From the NCBI GenBank assembly GCA_036505275.1, contig DASXTS010000034.1:1-17698 (forward strand): a stretch of 17,698 bases of DNA. The letters run 5' to 3'. The stretch comes from DASXTS01 sp036505275. Its GTDB lineage: Bacteria > Actinomycetota > Actinomycetes > Mycobacteriales > Pseudonocardiaceae. Each line of letters begins with the position of its first letter. Position 1 is the stretch's first letter. A model generated the notes under the pieces. It ran no database searches and was not told the origin of the DNA. It was given only the letters and a program-made list of their open reading frames with translations. Shown here one piece after another: positions 1 to 6,296 of this stretch. The position numbers and the translations under genes were made by a program.

Positions 1-1223
1 CTTCTGCACGATCGTGCTCGGCCTCGGGTCGATGCGGCGGGCGGCGAGCGTGGGCCGGGTCGGCGGCCTGGCCCTGGCTTACTTCCTGGTGATGTCGACC
101 GTGGCCCTGGCGATCGGGCTGGTGGTCGGCAACCTGATCAAGCCGGGCGGCGGGCTGCAGCTGACCGAGGCGCTGCGCCGGACCGGGCAGCGGCAGGCGT
201 CCGGCGAGGCGGAGAGCACCACGGACTTCCTGCTCGGAATCATCCCGCGGACGCTGTTCTCCGCGCTGACCGAGGGCGAGGTGCTGCAGACGCTGCTGGT
301 GGCGCTGCTGGTGGGGTTTGCGTTGCAGACGATCGGCTCACGGGCAGAGCCGATGCTGCGCGGCATCGGCCACCTGCAGCGGCTGGTTCAAGATCCTCTA
401 CATGATCATGTGGGTGGCGCCGATCGGCGCCTTCGGCGCGATCGCGGCCGTGGTGGGGGCCACCGGCACCAGCGCGCTGGTCAGCCTCGGCAAGATCATG
501 CTGGCGTTCTACATCACGTGCCTGCTGTTCGTGATCGTGGTGCTCGGCCTGCTGCTGCGCGTGGTGGCCGGCATGTCGATCTTCAAGCTGCTCCGCTACC
601 TCGCCCGCGAGTTCCTGCTGATCGTCTCGACGTCCTCGTCGGAGACCGCCCTGCCGCGGCTGATCGGCAAGATGGAGCACCTCGGAGTCAGCCGCCCCGT
701 CGTCGGCATTACGGTCCCGACCGGCTACTCGTTCAACCTGGACGGCACGGCGATCTACCTCACGATGGCGTCGCTGTTCATCGCGCAAGCCATGGGCCAG
801 CCGCTCAACATCGGTCTGTTCATGATCATCGCGTCCAAGGGTGCGGCCGGCGTCACCGGAGCCGGACTGGCCACGCTGGCCGGCGGGTTGCAGTCGCACC
901 GCCCGCAACTGCTGGACGGCGTCGGCCTGATCGTGGGCATCGACCGGTTCATGTCCGAGGCCAGGGCGCTGACCAACTTCGCAGGTAACTCGGTGGCCAC
1001 CGTGCTGATCGGCACGTGGGTGCGGGAGCTGGACCACGAGCAGGCGCGCCGGGTGCTCGACGGCGAGGACCCGTTCGACGAGGAGGCCTTCGCCGAGGGC
1101 GAGGACCACCACGTGGGCATGCCCGACACCGAGATCACGGACGAGACCGACCGGCGGACCGCGGCCGCCAGGACTGGCGCCGAGGCAAGCGGCGACCGCC
1201 GGCAGACAGGCAAGGACGACTGA
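1..1223 (+). pseudogene. Dicarboxylate/amino-acid:cation symporter (DAACS family), 5'-truncated by window and frameshifted
   Basis: DAACS (DctA/GltP-type) proteins import C4-dicarboxylates or acidic amino acids with Na+ or H+. The reading frame is open from base 2 (Phe-Cys-Thr-Ile-Val-Leu-Gly), matching the family's mid-protein region, so the true start lies outside the window. The match continues to about base 385 (QRL), then resumes one frame over with FKILYMIMWVAPIGAFGA. Family motifs follow: STSSSETALP, PTGYSFNLDGTAIYLT, SKGAAGVTGAG and GIDRFMSEARALTNFAGN. Normal relatives read ...RLVFK..., so 'ctggttcaag' looks like a 2-nt loss from 'ctggtnttcaag'. The tail after the last helix is acidic and ends at TGA 1221–1223. 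It converges on ubiA with only 12 bp between stop codons. The family is certain; whether the break is biological or a sequencing error cannot be told here. Substrate specificity is not readable. Confidence 0.85.
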
Positions 1224-1235
1224 CCGGGAACCACA

Positions 1236-2135
1236 TCAGAGATAGACGGCGAGCAGCAGGGACGCCATCCAGCCCACCGCCAGCACCTGCAACACCCGGT
1301 CGCCGAGCGCGATCTCCTCCGGCTCGCTGGCATTGCCCTGGTCGACGTCCACTGCGTAGCGGAGCACGGCCACCACGAACGGCACCATCGAGATCACCGA
1401 CCACACCGAGCCGGACCGCTCCCTGATCTCGAACGCCCAGAGCCCGTACGTCATGATCAGGACCGTGGCCGAGAGCGCCCAGACAAACCGCAGGTAGGAC
1501 GCCGAATAGCCCTCCAACGACTTGCGGATCTTCGCCCCGGTCCGATCGGCCAGCCTGATCTCGGCGTACCGCTTGCCGGCCACCATGAACAGCGACCCGA
1601 ACGCCGCGGCCAGCAGGAACCATTGAGACAGCGGCAGCCGCGCCGCCGCGCCCCCGGCGATGGCCCGCATGAGGAACCCGGACGCCACGATGCAGATGTC
1701 GATCACCGGCTGGTTCTTCAGCCCGAGGCTGTAGGCCAGCTGCACCGCCTCGTACATCGCGAGCACGATCACCAGCTCCGGCGAGGCCAGCAGGGCACAC
1801 CCGAGCGCGCTCACCATCAGCAATACCGCCGTGACGATGGCAGCGGCCGGCGACACGACGGCGGCCGCGATCGGCCTGGTCTGCTTGGTGGGATGCGCGC
1901 GGTCGGCCTCGATGTCGCAGGTGTCATTGACCAGGTACACCCCCGAGGCGGCCAGCGAGAACGCCACGAACGCGATCCCGGCGTCCAGAAGCACGTCCGG
2001 CTCGCCGATCATGCCGGCGGCGAACGGCGCGGCCAGGACCAGCACGTTCTTCACCCACTGGCGCGGGCGGATGGCTCTGAGCAGGCCCATCACCGCGGTG
2101 CCTGGGCGCGCTTGCGCGACCGTAACGGTGCTCAC
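1236..2135 (-). CDS. ubiA: Decaprenyl-phosphate phosphoribosyltransferase (DPPR synthase, UbiA superfamily)
   Basis: The protein is a polytopic membrane prenyltransferase of 299 aa, close to the length of mycobacterial Rv3806c. That enzyme transfers 5-phosphoribose from PRPP to decaprenyl phosphate, the first committed step towards decaprenyl-phosphoryl-arabinose for arabinogalactan and lipoarabinomannan. The N-terminal RPRQWVKNVLVLAAP segment is typical of this subfamily. The first Asp-rich motif is N70-D71-T-C-D74-I-E-A-D78, followed by HPTKQTRPIA. The second polar cluster is Y135-S-L-G-L-K140 with D146. About nine hydrophobic helices are visible. The start is GTG at 2135, 13 bp after the dppA stop, so the two genes are very likely co-transcribed and perhaps translationally linked. 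An 18-bp inverted repeat lies just upstream inside dppA. In mycobacteria aftB follows this gene; here a convergent symporter gene does. Confidence 0.93.
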   Translation of the reverse strand: MSTVTVAQARPGTAVMGLLRAIRPRQWVKNVLVLAAPFAAGMIGEPDVLLDAGIAFVAFSLAASGVYLVNDTCDIEADRAHPTKQTRPIAAAVVSPAAAIVTAVLLMVSALGCALLASPELVIVLAMYEAVQLAYSLGLKNQPVIDICIVASGFLMRAIAGGAAARLPLSQWFLLAAAFGSLFMVAGKRYAEIRLADRTGAKIRKSLEGYSASYLRFVWALSATVLIMTYGLWAFEIRERSGSVWSVISMVPFVVAVLRYAVDVDQGNASEPEEIALGDRVLQVLAVGWMASLLLAVYL

Positions 2136-2148
2136 CGAGCCACCGCCG

Positions 2149-2706
2149 TCACGGCGATATCCGGGCGGTCTCGGCTTGGCGGTACGGCCGCAGCCGCCGC
2201 CGTACCGCCAAGCCGATCACCGCGCCGAGCGCCGAACCGGCCAGGACATCGCTGGGGTAGTGCACGCCCAGCACCATCCGGCTGACCAGCATCGGCGGCA
2301 CCAGCGCCGGCGCCAGCCGCCGTCCGGTGATCCCGCCGTACACCAGCGCGGCCGTGGTCGTCGATGTGGCGTGCGCGGACGGGAACGACAGCCGGCTCGG
2401 GGTGCCGACGTGCACGGTGACGTCGGGGTGGTCCGGCCGATGCCGGCGCACCACCCGTTTCACGGCGATCGACGTCGCGTGCGCCGCCGCGACGGCCGCC
2501 GCGGCCGTCAGCCAGTCTCCCCGTCGTTTCCGGTCGGCCAGCGCGCCCACCGCGCCGACCGCCAGCCAGCCGCTCGCGTTCGCCCCGAAGAGCGACCATC
2601 CGCGCGCAGCGCGCACCACGGCCGGCCGCGCAATGGCCCGCTGCACCGCGGCCAGGGCCGCCGTCTCGTTCGGTGCCGAGTGTGTCCACCTCGTCGCCAA
2701 CGTCAT
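2149..2706 (-). CDS. dppA: PAP2-family phosphatase, probable decaprenylphosphoryl-5-phosphoribose phosphatase
   Basis: The product is a 185-aa PAP2 membrane phosphatase. All three signature motifs are present: K83-x6-R90-P91 (KRVVRRHRP), P109-S-A-H112, and S142-R143 through H149-YPS-D153. The mycobacterial homologue Rv3807c sits next to ubiA and is assigned to dephosphorylating the UbiA product, so position supports the same role. I chose ATG at 2706 because GAGG lies 6 nt upstream. An in-frame ATG at 2721 (190 aa) has no comparable site. Further in-frame extension would run into a frame antisense to no known gene and out of phase with the DUF2207 protein, so it is rejected. The 3' end contains a perfect 18-bp inverted repeat (2171–2216) that is translated as part of an Arg-rich tail. 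A different polyprenyl-phosphate or lipid substrate is possible but less likely. Confidence 0.88.
   Translation of the reverse strand: MTLATRWTHSAPNETAALAAVQRAIARPAVVRAARGWSLFGANASGWLAVGAVGALADRKRRGDWLTAAAAVAAAHATSIAVKRVVRRHRPDHPDVTVHVGTPSRLSFPSAHATSTTTAALVYGGITGRRLAPALVPPMLVSRMVLGVHYPSDVLAGSALGAVIGLAVRRRLRPYRQAETARISP
2171..2216 (-). repeat. Perfect 18-bp inverted repeat inside the 3' end of dppA
   Basis: Arms at 2171–2188 and 2199–2216 are exact reverse complements (TCGGCTTGGCGGTACGGC and its complement) around a 10-nt loop. The stem codes for the last part of the PAP2 protein and ends 36 bp before the ubiA start codon. In the mRNA it would form a very stable hairpin without a U-tract. It may stabilise or attenuate the dppA–ubiA message; this role is inference. 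Confidence 0.85.
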
Positions 2707-2792
2707 CGCAAACCTCGTCATGACCCGCGTGAACTCCACCCACAACTCAAATGGCCCGGTCCTGAGCCGCACGACCGTACCCGACGCTCTTC

Positions 2793-4622
2793 TCACCAGG
2801 AGCCGCCGCCACCGCCACCGCCACCACCGCCGACCGAGCCGCCGGACAAGCCTGAGCCGCCGGAGGACGATGGCGTGGACGCGCTGAGCGCGGAGCCGCT
2901 GCCGCGGCCGAAGTGGTCCAGCGACGGGCCGAGGGTCGAGGGGTCGCCGACGTACCAGGTCACCGCGGCGAACGTGCCCTGGGCGGCCGCGAGCTGAGCA
3001 AACACCGTGGCCCATCGCCTGGTCAGGCCGAAGATCATCGCCAGGGGCAGGTACCTGCTGAAAACCGACGCGGCCTCTTCGTGCCGCAGCTGGTCGGCCT
3101 CGGCGGTGGCAAGGTAGCGGCGGAAGCCGACCACCTGCGCCCACATGGCGCGGCCGAGCGCGGTGCGGGCCGGCATGGCGCGCCAGACGAAGAGGGCGAC
3201 GGCGAGCGCGACGAGCACGCCGGCGGCGACGACGACCGCGGACCAGCCGGCGCCGGCCAGCGCGAGCACGCTGCCCACCCCACCGAAGGAGATCGGCAGG
3301 AAGACCAGGACGCCGAGGCACCCGACGAGCTGCCGGGGCGCGGTCACGCCGCCGATCGACGGCCGCCGGCGGAACCAGCCGGCACGGAACCCGTCGTCCG
3401 CGAGCTCGGTGCTGACCTGCCGGTACCGGGTGCGGAAGTGCTGGTTCAGGTCGGAGAGCCGCACCGCGGGCGCGCCCTGGAACAGCGAGTCGAGCAGCAC
3501 CCGCTCGTACCGGGCGAGCTGGTCGTCGGGCGACCGCTCGCCAAGCCAGGTGAGCTGCCAGTCCCGGCCCGGCAGCTCCTCGATGCGCAGGTAGCCGCGC
3601 ACCGCAAGGTCCACGATGGTGGCGCTGATCTGCATCGGGGCGGTCCGCTCGGTGAGCAGCAGGCCAGCCAGCGCCGGCCGGATGCCCTTGGGCGGGGTGA
3701 ACGCCACGGCCGGTTCGGGGCCGCCGCCGACCGGCACGTACTCCTCGGCGCCACCCTGCCCGGGCGCCGGGGTGAGCCCGAGCGGCAGGCCGGCGAACCT
3801 GCGGTCCCGGCCGGCGCGCGACCACAGCAACCAGCCACCGACCGCAGTGGCGACCACGACGAGACCGGCCACCAGGTACGACAGCCCGGTCGGCGGCTCG
3901 GACCACGGCGCACGCCCGGTGCTGTCGAGCACCGGCGGCGGCACGGCCACCGCTCCCTTGGCCAGCCCGACGACCACGGTCAGGCCGTCACCCACGGCCA
4001 CCGACCGCTGCCGGAACGCCACCTGCCGCTCGTCGATCATCTGGGTCTGGTCGCAGCCGGCCTTGCTGCTCGGGTCGCCGGCGAAGCACGCGGTCCGCTG
4101 CACCGGGCCGGGCGCGTGCACCATCACCGCGAGGTCGCTCATCGGCACCCGCCACCGGGTGCCGGTGGCCTCCCAGTACAGCTCGTCGTGATCGTCGAAG
4201 GAGTTCATCAGGCCGCGCAGCACGTAGTGCAGCTCGTAGCGCTGCCGGCCGGAGACGGTCAGCGCGGGGTCGCCGATCCTGATCGTGGTCGAGCCGGTGT
4301 TGGAGATCAGCTGCACCGCGTCCGGGGCGCCGGATGCGCTGTACACCGTGACGTCGGTCAGCGCGTACACCCGGTCGTGCTCGTCGTCGTAGCGCTCGCG
4401 GGTGTCCAGCTCGCGCTCGATGCCGTGCCTCTGGTTCGCGCCGAAGTCGTAGCTGATCTCCTCGGTCACCTCGAGCGAGCCGTCCGACCGGATCATCGCG
4501 TCCAGGTGGAAGGAGGCGACCCGCTCACCGGATCCCTGCGCCGCGGCCGGACCACCGCCGAGCAGCGCCAGGGCCGCGCCGAGCACGAGCGCCAGCGCGG
4601 CTCGTCCGATCCGTGCGGTCAC
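2793..4622 (-). CDS. DUF2207 domain-containing membrane protein with Gly-rich C-terminus
   Basis: The 609-aa protein matches the DUF2207 (YciQ-like) membrane family, whose biochemical role is not established. It has a signal peptide (residues 1–29, ending in GGGPAAAQ). An extracytoplasmic domain covers about 30–245 and includes SFHLDAMIRSDGSLEVTEEI and the conserved RHGIERELDTR stretch, plus two cysteines (C179, C190). A membrane helix at about 248–268 is followed by a cytoplasmic domain (about 310–425, RPALAGLLLTERTAPMQISA), then two more helices (about 432–480). The tail is Ser/Gly-rich and ends in ten glycines, Ser and Trp, a common end for this family. The GTG start at 4622 has no Shine-Dalgarno but a TANNNT box 7 nt upstream, suggesting leaderless transcription. 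It lies between ferritin and dppA on the same strand. I infer an envelope role from topology and neighbours only. Confidence 0.88.
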   Translation of the reverse strand: MTARIGRAALALVLGAALALLGGGPAAAQGSGERVASFHLDAMIRSDGSLEVTEEISYDFGANQRHGIERELDTRERYDDEHDRVYALTDVTVYSASGAPDAVQLISNTGSTTIRIGDPALTVSGRQRYELHYVLRGLMNSFDDHDELYWEATGTRWRVPMSDLAVMVHAPGPVQRTACFAGDPSSKAGCDQTQMIDERQVAFRQRSVAVGDGLTVVVGLAKGAVAVPPPVLDSTGRAPWSEPPTGLSYLVAGLVVVATAVGGWLLWSRAGRDRRFAGLPLGLTPAPGQGGAEEYVPVGGGPEPAVAFTPPKGIRPALAGLLLTERTAPMQISATIVDLAVRGYLRIEELPGRDWQLTWLGERSPDDQLARYERVLLDSLFQGAPAVRLSDLNQHFRTRYRQVSTELADDGFRAGWFRRRPSIGGVTAPRQLVGCLGVLVFLPISFGGVGSVLALAGAGWSAVVVAAGVLVALAVALFVWRAMPARTALGRAMWAQVVGFRRYLATAEADQLRHEEAASVFSRYLPLAMIFGLTRRWATVFAQLAAAQGTFAAVTWYVGDPSTLGPSLDHFGRGSGSALSASTPSSSGGSGLSGGSVGGGGGGGGGGSW

Positions 4623-4629
4623 GGCCGTG

Positions 4630-4635
4630 ACGGTA
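4630..4635 (-). promoter_or_regulatory. Candidate −10 box for leaderless DUF2207 transcript
   Basis: On the minus strand TACCGT ends 7 nt before the GTG start at 4622, with no Shine-Dalgarno between them. This is the spacing expected when transcription starts at the start codon. No clear −35 is visible. Confidence 0.5.
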
Positions 4636-4679
4636 ATGGCTCGGCGCGAGGCGCGGCGAGCACGCCAGCCGGCCTGGCC

Positions 4680-4767
4680 TCGCCACTCAGGTCGCGACTC
4701 AGGTCGCCGCTCTGGTCGCCGCTCTGGGTCGCCGCTCTGGGTCGCCGCTCTGGGTCGCCGCTAGGGG
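4680..4767. repeat. Seven degenerate 12–13-bp tandem repeats overlapping the end of bfrB
   Basis: The units start at 4680, 4692, 4704, 4716, 4729, 4742 and 4755. The consensus is TCGCCGCTCTGGG; the three units starting at 4716 are identical, the first two are 12-bp variants (TCGCNACTCAGG), and the last is TCGCCGCTAGGGG. The last unit contains the bfrB stop codon (CTA on this strand), so the array starts inside the gene's end and fills much of the gap to the DUF2207 gene. Confidence 0.85.
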
Positions 4768-5318
4768 AGGCGGCCGCCGGCGGCCCGCGGCGCCATCGGG
4801 TCCGCGATGGCGGCGTCGCCGACCGACTCGCGGGCCAGGAAGTCCTCGACGTAGAACAGGTTGTCGCCGGCCCGCTCGATGACGGCGAGCAGGGTGGACA
4901 TCGCGGCGACCTCCTCGACCTGCTCCTTGAGGAACCACTGGACGAACTGCTCGCCGACGTAGTCGCCGTCGGCGCGGGCCGCGCCGGCCAGCGCCGTGAT
5001 CTCCTCGGTCACCCTCCGCTCCTGGTGCACCGCCAGCTCGATCAACTCGTGCACCGAGGAGAAGTCGTTGCGCACGTCGTCCACGCCCGGCACGGACACC
5101 GGCAGGCCGTTGTCCAGCTGGTACTGGATGAACATCATCGCGTGGTTGCGCTCCTCCAGCGCTTGGCGGTAGAAGTGCGCCGCCAGCCGGGGCAGGTCCT
5201 GTGAATCGAACCAGACGGCGAGCGCGACGTACTGCTGGGACGCGGTGAACTCGTTGCGCACCTGGGCGGCGAGCAATTCGTGGAACTTGGTGCTGCCCTT
5301 CTGGCCGATCAAGGACAT
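4761..5318 (-). CDS. bfrB: Ferritin (BfrB-type, non-haem iron storage)
   Basis: The 185-aa protein is a four-helix ferritin that oxidises Fe2+ and stores it as a ferric mineral in a 24-subunit shell. It aligns end to end with mycobacterial BfrB, from KFHELLAAQVRNEFTASQQY through FDSQDLPRLA and LEERNHAMM to EQFVQWFLKEQVEE, and even shares the terminal AAGGRL. Ferroxidase residues visible are E23, E56 and H59, with further Glu/Gln in the EQFVQWFLKEQ helix. The ATG at 5318 is chosen because the homology begins there and a TANNNT box lies 7 nt upstream. The frame stays open far upstream but only as a shadow of the divergent ABC gene. I looked for an IdeR/DmdR-type box (TTAGGTTAGGCTAACCTAA-like) in 5319–5486 and found none. 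Its TAG stop lies in a tandem repeat. It is divergent from the ABC transporter operon. Confidence 0.95.
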   Translation of the reverse strand: MSLIGQKGSTKFHELLAAQVRNEFTASQQYVALAVWFDSQDLPRLAAHFYRQALEERNHAMMFIQYQLDNGLPVSVPGVDDVRNDFSSVHELIELAVHQERRVTEEITALAGAARADGDYVGEQFVQWFLKEQVEEVAAMSTLLAVIERAGDNLFYVEDFLARESVGDAAIADPMAPRAAGGRLP

Positions 5319-5325
5319 ACCGCAG

Positions 5326-5331
5326 AAGGTA
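5326..5331 (-). promoter_or_regulatory. Candidate −10 box for leaderless bfrB transcript
   Basis: On the minus strand TACCTT is followed by 7 nt and then the ATG at 5318. There is no Shine-Dalgarno. A second possible −10 (TAGAAT, minus strand, 5416–5421) lies further upstream and would give a leadered transcript. Confidence 0.5.
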
Positions 5332-5474
5332 CCCCGGTCGACCCCGCAGCCGGCCAGGGCCGCACCCCTAGACCCGGTCAGGGGAGGCCCCGGAGATGTC
5401 CCTGGATGGGGCGTAATTCTATGGGCTTTCTCAGCCGCCACCCGCGAGCATGGGCCGCGACAACCACCTGGGGT

Positions 5475-5481
5475 GAGGAGG
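5475..5481 (+). promoter_or_regulatory. Ribosome binding site deciding the GTG start of the ABC ATPase
   Basis: GAGGAGG lies 5 nt before GTG 5487. It selects this codon over the in-frame GTG/ATG codons upstream and over the ATGs at 5502 and further down. Confidence 0.8.
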
Positions 5482-5486
5482 ACATA

Positions 5487-6296
5487 GTGGAACCGAGGCG
5501 AATGGGTACAGCGGCGACGCCGACATTGCGGCCGGCCGCACCCATCAGGATGGCGGCGGCTCGAGCGGTCGGCGTGTCGAAGGTGTACGGCTCGGGAGAT
5601 GCCGCGGTCACCGCGCTGGACGGGGTGAGCATCGACATCGAGCGCGGCAGGTACACCGCGATCATGGGGCCGTCGGGCTCCGGCAAGTCGACGCTCATGC
5701 ACTGCCTCGCCGGCCTGGACGAGGTGACCAGCGGCGAGGTGTACATCAGCGACGTGAAGCTGACCGGCCTGTCCGACCGCCGGCTGACCACGTTGCGCCG
5801 GGAGAAGGTCGGCTTCGTCTTTCAGCAGTTCAACCTGCTGCCGACGCTGACAGCGGTGGAGAACATCACGCTGCCGCTGGCCATCGCGGGCCGCAAGCCG
5901 GATATCGACTGGCTGGCCGAGGTGGTGGACACGGTGGGGCTCGGCGACCGGCTGACCCACCGGCCGAGCGAGCTGTCCGGCGGCCAACAGCAGCGGGTGG
6001 CGTGCGCGCGGGCGCTGGTGTCGCGGCCGGACGTGATCTTCGCGGACGAGCCGACCGGCAACCTGGACTCGCACGCGAGCGCCGACGTGCTGGGCTTCCT
6101 GAAGCGTTCGGTGCGCGAGTTCGGCCAGACCATTGTCATGGTCACGCACGACCCGAACGCCGCCTCGTACGCCGACCGCGTGGTGTTCCTGAACGACGGC
6201 AAGATCGTCGACGAGCTGCTCGACCCGACGTCGGAGGGCGTGCTGGAGCGGATGAAGCACCTCGACGCCGATGTGAGAGGGCACGGTGCGGCGTGA
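5487..6296 (+). CDS. ABC transporter ATP-binding protein (MacB/LolD/FtsE-like)
   Basis: The 269-aa protein is the nucleotide-binding subunit that drives the permease encoded next to it. Walker A is G61-PSGSGKST69, the Q-loop is V-F-Q113-Q114-FNLLP, the signature is L163-SGGQQQR170, Walker B is V183-IFADEP, and the switch His is in T220-H221-D222. The sequence belongs to the lipoprotein/macrolide exporter type (o228/LolD clade), shown by the FVFQQFNLLPTLTAVENITLPL stretch split around the Q-loop. A 22-residue N-terminal extension precedes the ABC core. The GTG start has an ideal GAGGAGG. The stop overlaps the permease start (TGATG), so the two are translationally coupled. The substrate cannot be inferred; such pairs in actinomycetes often handle antimicrobial peptides, lipoproteins or cell-wall hydrolase control. 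Confidence 0.93.
   Translation: MEPRRMGTAATPTLRPAAPIRMAAARAVGVSKVYGSGDAAVTALDGVSIDIERGRYTAIMGPSGSGKSTLMHCLAGLDEVTSGEVYISDVKLTGLSDRRLTTLRREKVGFVFQQFNLLPTLTAVENITLPLAIAGRKPDIDWLAEVVDTVGLGDRLTHRPSELSGGQQQRVACARALVSRPDVIFADEPTGNLDSHASADVLGFLKRSVREFGQTIVMVTHDPNAASYADRVVFLNDGKIVDELLDPTSEGVLERMKHLDADVRGHGAA

Noticed and set aside
318..1223. An intact shorter symporter starting at 318
   Set aside because: Residues before about 387 in that frame do not match the family; the matching residues are in the other frame, so this is the back half of a frameshifted gene.
2149..3906. A single 585-aa minus-strand protein
   Set aside because: Only its last 185 or so residues are the PAP2 protein; the rest is an out-of-frame shadow of the DUF2207 gene with Arg/Gly/Ala-biased nonsense composition.
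2913..5204. A 763-aa plus-strand frame
   Set aside because: It is antisense to the DUF2207 and ferritin genes, has shadow-type composition and no recognisable domain.
5319..5486. Iron-regulator (IdeR/DmdR) box upstream of ferritin
   Set aside because: No 19-bp TTAGGTTAGGCTAACCTAA-like dyad was found by eye in the 168-bp divergent region.
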